DNA of 64,000 bases from Pelomonas sp. Root405 (lineage in GTDB: Bacteria; Pseudomonadota; Gammaproteobacteria; Burkholderiales; Burkholderiaceae_C), in the NCBI RefSeq assembly GCF_001425165.1, contig NZ_LMDU01000012.1, positions 139,036 through 203,035 of the forward strand. The letters are read 5' to 3'. Each line of letters opens with the position of its first letter. Position 1 is the first letter of the stretch. Below, piece by piece: positions 1 through 9,223 of the stretch. Position numbers and translations under genes: made by a program. Under the pieces are notes generated by a model. The model saw only the letters and a program-made list of their open reading frames with translations, was not told the DNA's origin and searched no databases.

Positions 1-1
1 C

Positions 2-820
2 CTCGGCGAGAACGGCGTGGGCAAGGAGCTGGTGGCCCGCGCGCTGCACCGTGCCTCGCCACGCGCCGCCGGGCCGCTGCTGGCCGTCGACATGGGCGCG
101 CTGCCCGAGGCGCTGGTGGAAAGCGAGCTGTTCGGCCACAAGCGCGGCAGCTTCACCGACGCACGCGAATCGCGGCCCGGCCGTTTCGTCGCTGCGGCGG
201 GAGGCACGCTGTTTCTCGACGAGATCGGCAACCTGCCGCTGCCCCAGCAGGCCAAACTGTTGGCCGCGCTGGAGCGCCGAGAGGTCACGCCGTTGGGCAG
301 CGACAGGCCCGTGCCGGTAGACGTACGCGTGCTGGCCGCGACCAACGTGGCCGAGGCCGAGCTGTTCGACGCGCGGCGCTTCCGGCCCGACCTGCTGTAT
401 CGCCTCAACACCGTGGTGCTGCGCGTACCGCCGTTGCGCGAGCGCGGCACGGGCGACATCGCGCTGCTGCTGCGCTACTACCTGGCGCAGTTTGCAAAGA
501 CGCGGCCTGTCGAGCTTGAGCCGGATGCGCTGCCAAGGCTCACCGCCTACCGCTGGCCGGGCAATGTGCGTGAGCTGCGCCAAGCCTGCGAGCGCGCGTC
601 GCTGCTGACGCGCGGGCCGGTGTTCACGTTCGCCGACTTCGGCCTGCCCGACTCGTTCGCGCCCGCGCCCGCCGAGCCCGGACTGGATCTGGCCCAGCGC
701 GAGCGCGAGGCGGTGCAGGCGGCCCTCGCTCAGGCCGACGGCAACATCAGCCACGCCGCCAAGCTGCTGGGCGTAAGCCGCGCGGCGCTGTACCGCAAGC
801 TGGACAAGCATGGGCTTTGA
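2..820 (+). CDS. NtrC-family response regulator, 5'-truncated by the window
   Basis: This is the AAA+ and DNA-binding part of a sigma-54-type enhancer-binding regulator; the receiver domain lies left of the window. The reading frame is open from base 2 and opens inside the Walker A loop (GENGVGKE). It continues through a Walker B segment (LFLDEIG) and a sensor/arginine-finger region, and ends in a Fis-type helix-turn-helix ([20 protein letters not shown]). The sigma-54 contact loop, normally GAFTGA, reads GSFTDA here (bases 146-163), so sigma-54 activation is uncertain. The stop overlaps the start of the following sensor kinase, so the two form a two-component system. Family call is secure; the regulated genes are unknown. 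Confidence 0.9.
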   Translation, partial: LGENGVGKELVARALHRASPRAAGPLLAVDMGALPEALVESELFGHKRGSFTDARESRPGRFVAAAGGTLFLDEIGNLPLPQQAKLLAALERREVTPLGSDRPVPVDVRVLAATNVAEAELFDARRFRPDLLYRLNTVVLRVPPLRERGTGDIALLLRYYLAQFAKTRPVELEPDALPRLTAYRWPGNVRELRQACERASLLTRGPVFTFADFGLPDSFAPAPAEPGLDLAQREREAVQAALAQADGNISHAAKLLGVSRAALYRKLDKHGL

Positions 821-1979
821 TCGCGCTCGTGTCGTGGCTGCCTCGCTGGTGCTGGCCGCGAGTTCGGCAGGTGCCGTCGCGGCGCTGGATTCGCCCCGTG
901 TCCTCGTCGGCTGCGCGTTGGCCGGCCTGCTCGCCGCCGCTTTCGGCTGGGCCGCGTTGACTCGCCTGGCCCACCAGCCCAAGCCGCCGCCTCCCGACCC
1001 GCCGCCGACACCCCGGCCTGATCTCGACGCCGCGCTGGAACACGCGCCGCTGGCGCTTTGGCGCCTGGTGGCCGGCAACCCGCCACTGGCGTTGAACGCC
1101 GCCGCCCGCCGCCTCATCGCCCCCGGCCGGGCGGCAGAGCCCACGGCGCTGCTCGCGCTGCTGGATGCCGAGCCCGGACGGCGTGTCGTCACGCTGCCCA
1201 CCGAGCATGGCCAGGAGCGCGCCGTGCTGGCCGTGTCCGCGCTGACCGTTCAGGGCCAGGCCTGGCGGCTGGCGGCGCTGGCGCCCATCGAGTCGGAGCT
1301 GGAGACCGAGACGCTCGTCGCCTGGCGCCAGCTCGTGCAGGTGCTGACGCACGAGATCATGAATTCGATGACGCCCATCGCCTCGCTGGCCGCCAGCGCG
1401 CCGGCGCTGCTGGAAGCGGGTGAGGCCGACGAGCTGCAAGCCGCCCTGGCGACGCTGGCACGGCGGGCGGCGCATCTGCAGGCCTTTGTCGAGCGCTACC
1501 GCAGCGTCAGCCAGCCGCCGGCACCGACGCTGGCGGACACGGCGCTGCTGCCACTGCTGCAGGCCGTGCAGCGCCTGGTCGCCCCCGCCTGGGAAGCCGC
1601 CGATGGCGAGGTCGGTGTCACGGTCGAACCCGCCAACCTCGCCCTGCGCACTGACGCTGCGCAGCTGGAACAGGTGCTGATCAACCTGGCACAGAACGCG
1701 TTGCAGGCCTGCACCGGCCGGCCGCAATCGCCACCACCGCAGCTGCGCATCGAAGCCACGCTGAGCCGAGGTGCGCGGCTGCGGCTGACGGTCAGCGACA
1801 ACGGCCCGGGTGTGACGCCGGGGCTGGAGCAGCGCATCTTCACGCCCTTCTTCACCACGCGCGACGGCGGCAGCGGCGTCGGCCTGGCCGTCGTTCGCCA
1901 GCTGGTGCATGGATTGGGCGGCACTGTGCGCCACGCCAGGAGACCTGGCGGCGGCGCCTGCTTCGTGCTGACCTTTTGA
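810..1979 (+). CDS. Sensor histidine kinase, partner of the upstream regulator
   Basis: A 389-residue membrane histidine kinase that should phosphorylate the regulator it overlaps by 11 bases. Two hydrophobic segments (about residues 8-25 and 31-50) span the membrane with almost no periplasmic loop between them, so it may sense the membrane or a cytoplasmic signal. A proline-rich linker and a PAS-like region follow. The H-box is [10 protein letters not shown] with the phosphorylated His at 181. The ATPase domain shows an N-box ([13 protein letters not shown]), G1 (DNGPGV), F-box (FTPFFTT) and G2 (GSGVGLAVV). All catalytic motifs appear intact. The signal is not evident. Confidence 0.9.
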   Translation: MGFDRARVVAASLVLAASSAGAVAALDSPRVLVGCALAGLLAAAFGWAALTRLAHQPKPPPPDPPPTPRPDLDAALEHAPLALWRLVAGNPPLALNAAARRLIAPGRAAEPTALLALLDAEPGRRVVTLPTEHGQERAVLAVSALTVQGQAWRLAALAPIESELETETLVAWRQLVQVLTHEIMNSMTPIASLAASAPALLEAGEADELQAALATLARRAAHLQAFVERYRSVSQPPAPTLADTALLPLLQAVQRLVAPAWEAADGEVGVTVEPANLALRTDAAQLEQVLINLAQNALQACTGRPQSPPPQLRIEATLSRGARLRLTVSDNGPGVTPGLEQRIFTPFFTTRDGGSGVGLAVVRQLVHGLGGTVRHARRPGGGACFVLTF

Positions 1980-2071
1980 CATCCGTGGCGCTCAAAAGTG
2001 CTTCATCCGGGGCGTATCCGTGACAAACGCCGGCTTTTCCTTGATGGCCGGCCGCTGTGCCGGGTGGTAGG

Positions 2072-2083
2072 CTGACCGGTCAG
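2072..2083. promoter_or_regulatory. 12-bp perfect palindrome upstream of the receiver-domain gene
   Basis: CTGACCGGTCAG is a perfect inverted repeat 19 bases upstream of the ATG at 2103. Its position would let a dimeric regulator block or position transcription of that gene. No matching copy was noticed elsewhere in the window, so the binding factor is unknown. Confidence 0.3.
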
Positions 2084-2102
2084 ATACCCCGGGGATGGAG
2101 AG

Positions 2103-2822
2103 ATGTTTCACGAGTTGCAGGAGTTGCTGGGCGCCTACTTGATGCCGGTGCTGATCGCGATACCGCTGGCCATCATCGTGCTCATCGCCGCCTTCAAGCG
2201 TGACGACTACCGGCCGACGCGGGAGTACACGCCGCCGCCCCTGCCACCGCGCGGCCTGCCGCGCGCCACCGCGCCGGTCGTGCTGCCGCCGCTGCCCGGC
2301 TCGGCCGGTGCCGGCCCCTCGATGGCCAGCGCCTTCGTCACGGCACCCACGCCGATGCAGCCGCCCGCCGCGCCCGCGCCTGTCATCCCGGAAGGCCCTC
2401 CCACCGTGCTGATCGCCGACGACTCGGCAGTCGTGCGCACCAAGCTCAAGCGGCTGCTGGAAGGCGCCGGCTTCGTCGTCGTGCAGGTCAACGACGGCAA
2501 CGAGGCGATGGCGCAGCTGGAGGAGAAGCCCGAGATCGCCGTGCTGATCACGGACCTCGAAATGCCCAACAAGGATGGCTTCGAGCTCATCGCCGACGTG
2601 CACGGCAGCCTGGCCACCGAAGACCTGCCCGTCATCGCCATCACCGGCCACGACGAACTGCATGGCCGGGTCGGCCAGATCGAGGGCGTCTACGGCATCT
2701 TCAAGAAGCCCTGGAACGACCGCGAGCTGCTCAAGCGCGTGGAGTCGCTGGTGCACCTGCGCAGCGCTGCCAGCAAGCGCGGCCGCCGTGTCAGCGACTT
2801 GAGGCTGCCGCCGAACGTTTGA
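2103..2822 (+). CDS. Membrane-anchored CheY-like receiver protein
   Basis: The 239-residue protein starts with a single hydrophobic helix (about residues 12-31) followed by a basic patch. A long proline/alanine-rich linker (about 40-98) leads to a complete receiver domain (about 100-220). Receiver residues are all visible: acidic pair D106/D107, phosphoacceptor D151 in TDLEMP, T181 and K201/K202. No output domain follows. It looks like a receiver tethered to the inner face of the cytoplasmic membrane, perhaps a phosphate sink or a localised protein-interaction switch. No kinase adjoins it on its 3' side; the kinase ending at 1979 is the nearest. The start is preceded by GGGGATGGAGAG. Confidence 0.8.
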   Translation: MFHELQELLGAYLMPVLIAIPLAIIVLIAAFKRDDYRPTREYTPPPLPPRGLPRATAPVVLPPLPGSAGAGPSMASAFVTAPTPMQPPAAPAPVIPEGPPTVLIADDSAVVRTKLKRLLEGAGFVVVQVNDGNEAMAQLEEKPEIAVLITDLEMPNKDGFELIADVHGSLATEDLPVIAITGHDELHGRVGQIEGVYGIFKKPWNDRELLKRVESLVHLRSAASKRGRRVSDLRLPPNV

Positions 2823-2828
2823 CGGCTT

Positions 2829-3851
2829 TCAGGACGGCCGGAAGCTCCACTTCAGCTTGATCTCCGCTTGGCCGGTGCCCACCGGCAGGCGCGCCTGGTC
2901 CTGGCCTTCGGCACTGAGCTGCACGAGGCGCTGCAGCAACCATGGCTGCGCTTCACGCCATTGCAGGCCGATGCGGCCCTCGTGGCGCTGTGGGCGCCGG
3001 TTGGCCTCCTCGCGGGTGCGCACGCCCAGCACGTCCTGCGGTACCAGGGCCAGCGCCGTCCAGACCCGACCATTGCGCGTATCGAGCACGGCCTGCAACG
3101 TCGGGCAGGGCAGATCGTCGCGGCGGGTCTCGCTGCCCTGCGCGCTCTCCGTGTAGGTCACGACGCCCTGCACGTCGTTGAAGCTGCCGCGCACGCGCTC
3201 GTCGAGCTTCGCAGTCAGCTGCAGGCCGCATGACATGGGGCCGGTGAAGAGGAGATAGGGCGTCGCCGCGCCGCTGTCCTGCGGCGCATCGACACCGCCA
3301 CCGGCCGCGCGGCGGGCATCGGCGCGGCAGGCCTTGCGCGGCTTGCCGGCGGGCTGGCGTTCGCAGGCCGCGGCAGCATTGCCATAGGCCTGTAGCCGGC
3401 CCTGTGTGGACGTTGGCATCGTGGCGGCCGTCAACGCTGACGCCTCGCGCATCAGGCAGGCGCTGTCCTGGCCGCAGCGGGCCATCAATGCCTGGGCCCT
3501 GGCCTGCATGGCGGCTACGCCGGGCGGCGGCGCCACTGGCACCTCGCTGGCCATGCGCTGGGCAGATTGCGTGGCCTGCAGCTGGCGCCGCTGGTCGTCG
3601 GGGTCCAGCGGGTTGTAAGGGATGGGCGTGCCGTCGCTCTGCAGCAGCGCGCTGAGCTGCCAGCGCTGACTGAGCGTCTGTTCGCCGCGGTCGGCACCGG
3701 CCTGCACGGGGCCCTGGCGTTGCAGCTCGACGTCGAGCACGAGGCGGCGCTGCTGCAGGCCCTGGGCCCGTGGGGTGTCGGCCAGCAGCCAGAAGGCGGC
3801 CAGGGCGAGCAGCACTGTCGGCGCGAGGCGGGCGTTGGAACGTGAAGACAT
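2829..3851 (-). CDS. Secreted hypothetical protein, about 340 residues
   Basis: I do not recognise this family. The chosen start (MSSRSNARL) gives a typical signal peptide with a hydrophobic core (about residues 9-23) and a cleavage region near AQG. A GGAG sequence lies about 8 bases before the ATG. The mature part is polar and contains at least seven cysteines (for example around RCGQDSACL and PMSCGL), consistent with disulphides in the periplasm or outside the cell. Upstream in-frame ATGs would extend the N-terminus by up to 29 residues but would bury the signal peptide. No enzymatic motif was seen. Confidence 0.7.
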   Translation of the reverse strand: MSSRSNARLAPTVLLALAAFWLLADTPRAQGLQQRRLVLDVELQRQGPVQAGADRGEQTLSQRWQLSALLQSDGTPIPYNPLDPDDQRRQLQATQSAQRMASEVPVAPPPGVAAMQARAQALMARCGQDSACLMREASALTAATMPTSTQGRLQAYGNAAAACERQPAGKPRKACRADARRAAGGGVDAPQDSGAATPYLLFTGPMSCGLQLTAKLDERVRGSFNDVQGVVTYTESAQGSETRRDDLPCPTLQAVLDTRNGRVWTALALVPQDVLGVRTREEANRRPQRHEGRIGLQWREAQPWLLQRLVQLSAEGQDQARLPVGTGQAEIKLKWSFRPS

Positions 3852-4080
3852 GCTGGGCTCCGGCAGAAGGGGTGGACTGGCCGGCATCGTCGGGCGGACG
3901 CGACGGCGGCGCATCGCCCGCGAAGAGCCAGCATCCATGACAGCGGCCGTGGCTCCTGCATGGCTCTGCGCGGGCGCCTACTGCCCGTGCGCTGAAGTCA
4001 CGGCCTCACCGTCGGTTACTCGACGCCGGCCACACCTCGCGTCGATGATGCGGTGACGCACCATCAGGGAGAGTTGCCGC

Positions 4081-4650
4081 ATGTCTTATGTCGACCCGCT
4101 GGATCAGCAGGCGCTGGAGGTCCAGATTTCCGAGCTGCTGGTGGCCACCGCCGACAGCTATGACCACGAGCTGGACCGCCGCATCACCGACGTGCTGCTG
4201 CTGCTGCGCAAGCAACTGCGCATGGATGTGGTGTTCGTGTCCGAGTTCATTGGCCGCGAGCGCGTCTTTCGCTTTGTGGACGGCTCGGTGCCCCGGGGGC
4301 CGCAGACGGGCGACGTGGCGCCGCTGGAGGAGAGCTACTGCCAGCGCGTCGTCGAAGGCCGCCTGCCCGAGCTGGTCAACGACACCGCGCCCTACACCGC
4401 GAGCGGCGACTTGCCGCATCTGAAGTTCCTGGTCGGCACGCACCTGAGCACCCCGGTCGTGTTGCCGGACGGCCGCATCTACGGCACGGTCTGCTGCTTC
4501 AGCGAATCGTCGCGACCCGACCTGCAGCAAAGTGCGCTGGCCTGCCTGCGCCAATGTGCGCGGCTGGTGGCGCGCAAGGTCGATTCCGCGCCCAGCGAGC
4601 CGGAATGGCAGGCAACCGAGCCGGCCCCGTTCCCCGAGATCACGAAGTAG
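4081..4650 (+). CDS. GAF-domain protein
   Basis: A 189-residue protein consisting essentially of one GAF domain (about residues 25-165). The hallmark C-terminal strand segment GTHLSTPVVLPDGRIYGTVC is present. It resembles free-standing GAF sensors that bind small ligands or bilins, but no output domain is attached and the ligand is unknown. A purine-rich AGGGAGAG stretch supports the start. It stands alone, convergent with the following MFS gene. Confidence 0.8.
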   Translation: MSYVDPLDQQALEVQISELLVATADSYDHELDRRITDVLLLLRKQLRMDVVFVSEFIGRERVFRFVDGSVPRGPQTGDVAPLEESYCQRVVEGRLPELVNDTAPYTASGDLPHLKFLVGTHLSTPVVLPDGRIYGTVCCFSESSRPDLQQSALACLRQCARLVARKVDSAPSEPEWQATEPAPFPEITK

Positions 4651-4703
4651 CGGCGCCGCACCGCCTGCCGCTCTCCAACGAGGCGGCGCAGTGGTGCCTG
4701 TTC

Positions 4704-6065
4704 TCAGGACTCGCCGGCCTGCGCCCGCGGGGCGAGCAGCGCAGCCGCCGTCACCAGCGCCAATGCCATCAGCAGCACGGGCAAAACTTGGCGCGTGGCG
4801 GGATTGAAGAGCAAGCCGGCGAGCGCGAGTGCGGCGCTGCTGGTCAGCGCGTCGCTGAGCTGCAGCGAGGAGGTGTTGCTGCCTTGGCTGGCGGGAGGCG
4901 ACAGCTTGAGCAGCAGCACTGACAGCATCGGGAACGACAGGCCGATGCCCAGGCCGACGACCGACCAGCCGATGAAGACGACCAGCGCGGGCCATGCGAA
5001 CAACAGTGGCGCGATGACGACCAGCAGGCCCGCCGCCGTCAGCCCGAAGCCGCCAGGCAGCAGGCGCCGCCGGGACGCCGGGCTTTGCACACGCGCCTGC
5101 AGCGCGCTGCCAATGCTCCAGGTTACGGCGCCGGCGCTGAGCGCGATGCCGGCCTGGGTCAGGCTCCAGTCGAAGTGCTGGGTCAGCAGCAGCGGCAGGA
5201 AGGCCTCGGCGCTGGCGAACGTGGCGGCGATGAGGCCGCGCAGCAGGATGACCGTCGGCAGCCCGTGCGCTGCCCTCAGCGTGCCCACCGGCAGAAGCAC
5301 GCGGGCAGCGAAGCCCGCGGCCACGAAGCCCGCCGCAAACAGCAGCGCCGCGCGCACCCCGGTCAGCTGGCTGGCGCCGTGCAGGGTCAGTGCGCCGGCG
5401 CTCGCCAGCAACGCCCAGCGCATGGCGCCCCAGCGCAGCTCCTCGCCGCTGCCCGCGCCGACGCGCCTGAGCGCCGGCAGGATCATCAACGCCGCCACCG
5501 GAACGGCCAGCGCCACGGCGAGAAAGACCGAACGCCAGCCCAGCGCCTGCACGAGGAAGGCCGCCAGCGCCGGGCCCACCAGCCCGGGCACCACCCAGGC
5601 GCCCGCGAACATCGCGAACATCTTGGGGTGCAGCGCCTGCGGCACGACCCGGCCGACACCGACGTACAGCGTGACGCCCAGCATGCCGGTTCCAAGGCCC
5701 TGCAGTGCGCGGCCCAGCACGAGGGCCGGCATGGCCGTGGCGAAGCCCGCCAGCAGCAGCCCGGCCATGAACGCCGCGAGGCCCGCCAGCGCCGCGCGGT
5801 AGGGCCCGCGTTTGTCGCAGAGCTGGCCGGCGGCCGTCATGCCGAGCACCGAGGTCGCCAGCGTCGCACCGAAGGCCAGCGCGTAGTAGGGCAGGCCGTT
5901 CAGCGCCTCGGCCACGGCCGGCATCGCGGTGGCGACGGCGATGGACTCGAAGGCCAGCATGGAGATCAGCGCGATGGCGCCCAGGCAGGCGGCGCGGCGG
6001 CCGGGCGCGAAGAGGTCGGTGGGCGCGGCTTCAGCGGGCGCTTCGACGGGATCGGAAAGGTTCAT
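4704..6065 (-). CDS. MFS transporter
   Basis: The 453-residue protein is a hydrophobic polytopic membrane protein with about 12-14 predicted helices. The loop between helices 2 and 3 (QLCDKRGPYRAAL) matches the major facilitator signature, and LGRALQGLGTGM matches the motif-C region of drug/H+ antiporters. An export role (drug or metabolite efflux) is the likely function by family. The substrate cannot be read from the sequence. No regulator adjoins it; the gene upstream on the other strand starts about 125 bases away. Confidence 0.85.
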   Translation of the reverse strand: MNLSDPVEAPAEAAPTDLFAPGRRAACLGAIALISMLAFESIAVATAMPAVAEALNGLPYYALAFGATLATSVLGMTAAGQLCDKRGPYRAALAGLAAFMAGLLLAGFATAMPALVLGRALQGLGTGMLGVTLYVGVGRVVPQALHPKMFAMFAGAWVVPGLVGPALAAFLVQALGWRSVFLAVALAVPVAALMILPALRRVGAGSGEELRWGAMRWALLASAGALTLHGASQLTGVRAALLFAAGFVAAGFAARVLLPVGTLRAAHGLPTVILLRGLIAATFASAEAFLPLLLTQHFDWSLTQAGIALSAGAVTWSIGSALQARVQSPASRRRLLPGGFGLTAAGLLVVIAPLLFAWPALVVFIGWSVVGLGIGLSFPMLSVLLLKLSPPASQGSNTSSLQLSDALTSSAALALAGLLFNPATRQVLPVLLMALALVTAAALLAPRAQAGES

Positions 6066-6189
6066 GGCGCCAGCCTAAAAGCTCAAGCCCACTTCAAGTC
6101 AACATGCCCCCCTAAATTTTTCGGGAACCAGCAGCGGCGAGATGTCCACCAAGCTCTGGCGCGCGCCACGCGACACTGAAAGGCGGCTC

Positions 6190-7377
6190 ATGGACAAGAA
6201 GGACATCGACGCGATCAAGCCGGGCAGTCCGGCCTTCACCAAGAAGTGGTGGGGCGCGCACCGCGGCATCACGATGAAGGACTCGGGCGTCGGCAAGGCG
6301 CTTGAGGACTGGGTGCGCTATTGCCCCAAGGATCCCGACGCGATGGAGGACGTGGTCGAGCTGGAGGTGGCCAAGGACACCTGCGAGCGCCTGACCGCTG
6401 CCATGACCCGGGCCAAGCAGAGCTGTGGCTCACTGGCCAAGGAGTCGAAGCTGGCTTGCGACAAATACCTGGCGGCCATCGAGGTCTACCGCAAGAAGCT
6501 GGTGGCCGCCGAGGCCGACCCGATTGCCGATGCCGAGACCTGGAAGGAGATCCAGGCGGCCAAGCCCAAGGTCATCGGGCTGCTGACCAAGATGGGCGAG
6601 CGCATCGAGGCGGCCATCAAGGAGATTGCCGAGTTGGGGGAAACCGCCAAGTACCTGGTGGAACGCGCCAAGGCGCGCAACCAGATGGGCTCGCCAGGCG
6701 GCCGCGACGACCTGGCCCAGGCGCTGGAGGAGCTGAAGAAGAACTTCGAGGGCCTGGAGAAGTTCGTGAACCGCGAGGCACCGCAGATCACGCGCCTCGC
6801 CGACCCCATCGTCAACCTGGAAGCCAAGCTCAAGACCCGCAAATACGACAAGGAGATGCGGGCGATGCGCGAGGCGATCGTGCGCGCCGGCCGCGCCGAA
6901 GGCGGCCTGCGCGACCACTACACCGCGCTGTCGACCGCCATCCAGGAGGCGGACAAGCTGGTCACCAAAGCCGTCAAGACCCGCCAGCAGGTGCTCGATT
7001 CGATGGAGAACAAGCTGGTGATGTTTTGGGACGGTCCCCAGGGCGCGACCAACCTGGCGGCAAGCATCGCCGACGTCACCAAGCAGCTCAACCAGTTCAT
7101 CGCGCTCGACGTCGCCAAGCTCAGCGAGGAAGACAAGCGCAAGCTCAGCGCCAAGGCGCGCGCGGTGGACGACGAGCGGCTGATGATCGATGCCGGCCTG
7201 ACCAACCTCGGCAACATCGTGCGGCAGGTGGCACAGGAGACGCGCGACTACGTGAAGGACAAAGCCATTGCCGACAAGCTCAAGGAGATCCTGGCCGGGC
7301 ACAAGCACATCGACAGCACGGTCAAGCAGATGGACATCAAGGCGGCGGCGGTCAGCAAGATGATCGCCAAGATGTGA
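6190..7377 (+). CDS. Helical (coiled-coil) protein of unknown function
   Basis: A strongly charged, Lys/Glu/Ala-rich protein of about 395 residues with heptad-like patterning through most of its length. No signal peptide or membrane segment is present. I do not recognise the family. The ATG at 6190 is preceded by GAAAGGCGG; an in-frame ATG at 6142 would add 16 residues with a weaker ribosome site. The N-terminal segment contains two adjacent tryptophans (KKWWGAHRG), which could be an interaction patch. Cytoplasmic scaffold or filament-type roles are possible but unproven. Confidence 0.65.
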   Translation: MDKKDIDAIKPGSPAFTKKWWGAHRGITMKDSGVGKALEDWVRYCPKDPDAMEDVVELEVAKDTCERLTAAMTRAKQSCGSLAKESKLACDKYLAAIEVYRKKLVAAEADPIADAETWKEIQAAKPKVIGLLTKMGERIEAAIKEIAELGETAKYLVERAKARNQMGSPGGRDDLAQALEELKKNFEGLEKFVNREAPQITRLADPIVNLEAKLKTRKYDKEMRAMREAIVRAGRAEGGLRDHYTALSTAIQEADKLVTKAVKTRQQVLDSMENKLVMFWDGPQGATNLAASIADVTKQLNQFIALDVAKLSEEDKRKLSAKARAVDDERLMIDAGLTNLGNIVRQVAQETRDYVKDKAIADKLKEILAGHKHIDSTVKQMDIKAAAVSKMIAKM

Positions 7378-7423
7378 GCAGGCGCACGGCATTCCTGTCG
7401 GCCTGCGGCGCGACAATCCGTGC

Positions 7424-8524
7424 ATGTCTGTTTCCGTTCTGCATTGCGCCTCGGCCGGCTTCGAGTCGGCCTGCCGCATCCCCGCCCTGCCCGCCTCACA
7501 CCGCAGCCATGGCCTGCATGGCCACAGCTATTTCGCCACCGTGCGCACGGCGCTGCCGGGCGGCTGGGCGGCCTTCCCCGGCGGCGAGGTGGAGGCGCTA
7601 CGCGCCCGCATGATCGGCACGGTGGCGCCGCTGGACCACGCGCTGCTGAACGACTTCCTTCCCGAACCCACCGATGAGAACCTGGCGCGCTGGGTTCGCA
7701 GCCGGCTGGCGGTGGACGTGCCCGGCATCGTGCAGGTCGGCGTGCAGAGCACGCAGCACTGCGGTGTCGACCTCGACGGCGCGGGCCACGCGCATGTGTG
7801 GCGCCGCTACCGCTTCCAGGCGGCACACCAGCTGCCCAATGTGCCGCCGGGCCACCAATGCGGGCGCATGCATGGACATGGCTTCGAGGTCATCCTGCAT
7901 GCCAACGCGGACCTGGGCGAGCGTGACTTGGCCCTGGACTACGACCACCTCGACGAGGTCTGGGCGCCGCTGCACTTCGAGCTGAACTACCGCTGTCTGA
8001 ACGACATCGCCGGCCTGCACAACCCGACCAGCGAGCGCATCTCGGCGTGGTTGTGGGACCGGCTCAAGCCTGTGCTGCCGGAGCTGAGCTGGGTGACGGT
8101 CTATGAGACCGGCTCCAGCGGCGCCAACTTCAACGGGCAGGCCTACCGCATCTGGAAGGAGATGACGCTGGACAGCGCCGTCAGGCTGCGGCAGGCGCCT
8201 GACGGGCACCCGCTCGCAGGCATTCACGGCCACACGTTCACGCTGCGCCTGCACCTGGCAGCGCCGCTGGACCAGGTGATGGGCTGGACGGTGGACTTCG
8301 GCGACGTGAAGGCGCTGTTCAACCCGCTCTTCAAGCGGCTGGACCATCACCCCCTGTATGAGATCGCGGGGCTGCCGGACGGCGATGCGGCGAGCATCGC
8401 GGCGTGGGTGTTGCACGAGGGCGGCAGCGTTTTGCCGCAGATCGACCGCGTGGACTTGTATGAGACGCGCGGCTCGGGGGCCATCGTCAGCCGGGCCGAC
8501 TCTGAAGAACTGATTCCCGTATGA
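7424..8524 (+). CDS. queD: Triple-repeat 6-carboxytetrahydropterin synthase-like protein (QueD family)
   Basis: QueD enzymes convert dihydroneopterin triphosphate to 6-carboxytetrahydropterin for 7-deazaguanine synthesis. They are normally about 120 residues; this protein has 366 and carries three QueD-like units (about residues 5-115, 128-240 and 250-358). Each has an HGH motif (32-34, 150-152, 268-270). Only unit 2 has the complete zinc set H135/H150/H152 with catalytic C146, but its LDH triad segment reads LNY (N188, Y189). Units 1 and 3 keep LDH (D71-H72, D307-H308). PTPS-fold proteins trimerise, so this may be a single-chain trimer. The stop overlaps queE by four bases. Confidence 0.85.
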   Translation: MSVSVLHCASAGFESACRIPALPASHRSHGLHGHSYFATVRTALPGGWAAFPGGEVEALRARMIGTVAPLDHALLNDFLPEPTDENLARWVRSRLAVDVPGIVQVGVQSTQHCGVDLDGAGHAHVWRRYRFQAAHQLPNVPPGHQCGRMHGHGFEVILHANADLGERDLALDYDHLDEVWAPLHFELNYRCLNDIAGLHNPTSERISAWLWDRLKPVLPELSWVTVYETGSSGANFNGQAYRIWKEMTLDSAVRLRQAPDGHPLAGIHGHTFTLRLHLAAPLDQVMGWTVDFGDVKALFNPLFKRLDHHPLYEIAGLPDGDAASIAAWVLHEGGSVLPQIDRVDLYETRGSGAIVSRADSEELIPV

Positions 8525-9177
8525 CGTACAGCGTTAAAGAACTGTTCTACACCTTGCAGGGTGAAGGCGCCCAGGCGGGCCGCGCGGCCGTGTTCTGCCG
8601 CTTTGCCGGCTGCAACCTCTGGACCGGCCGCGAGCAGGACCGCGCCACGGCGGTCTGCACCTTCTGCGACACGGATTTCGTCGGCACGGACGGCGAGGGC
8701 GGCGGCAAGTTCGCGACGGCCGATGCGCTGGCGGGTGCGATTGCCAGTGCCTGGCCACGCGGCGCCGACGGTGCCGCTTCCAATGACCGCGGGGTGCCCT
8801 ACGTCGTCTGCACCGGCGGCGAACCGCTGCTGCAGCTCGACACGCCGCTGATCGACGCCCTGCATGCGCGCGGCTTCGAGGTCGCGGTCGAGACCAATGG
8901 CACTCAGCCGGCACCGCCCGGGCTGGACTGGATCTGCGTCAGCCCCAAGGCAGACGCGCCGCTGGTGCTGACCTCAGGGCACGAACTCAAGCTGGTCTAC
9001 CCTCAGCCGCTGGCCCGGCCAGAACGCTTCGCCGGCCTGGACTTCCAGAACTTCTTCCTGCAGCCGATGGACTCGGTGCTGCAACGCGAGCACACCAGGG
9101 CGGCGGTGGCCTACTGCATGGCGCACCCCCAATGGCGGCTGTCGGTACAGATGCACAAGGTGGTGGGGATCGCTTGA
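8521..9177 (+). CDS. queE: 7-carboxy-7-deazaguanine synthase
   Basis: QueE is the radical-SAM enzyme that turns 6-carboxytetrahydropterin into 7-carboxy-7-deazaguanine. The 218-residue length fits the family. The cluster motif is C31-x14-C46-x2-C49 rather than the usual CX3CX2C; this longer spacing is known from Burkholderia QueE. A CTGGEPLL segment matches the SAM-binding GGE motif. The start codon overlaps the queD stop (ATGA), so the product of one enzyme is the substrate of the next in a coupled operon. queC and queF are not in the window. Confidence 0.93.
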   Translation: MTYSVKELFYTLQGEGAQAGRAAVFCRFAGCNLWTGREQDRATAVCTFCDTDFVGTDGEGGGKFATADALAGAIASAWPRGADGAASNDRGVPYVVCTGGEPLLQLDTPLIDALHARGFEVAVETNGTQPAPPGLDWICVSPKADAPLVLTSGHELKLVYPQPLARPERFAGLDFQNFFLQPMDSVLQREHTRAAVAYCMAHPQWRLSVQMHKVVGIA

Positions 9178-9223
9178 GTTCAGCGGCATAGACTCGCACC
9201 ACTCAGTTGTCCGGAGTGCCTTC

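Noticed and set aside
5085-6179. 364-residue open frame opposite the MFS transporter
   Set aside because: Composition rich in Gln, Arg and His is typical of antisense of hydrophobic helices; the MFS frame is convincing.
7378-7423. PreQ1 riboswitch before the queD-like gene
   Set aside because: The 46-base spacer has no A-rich tail or stem pattern of a preQ1 aptamer.
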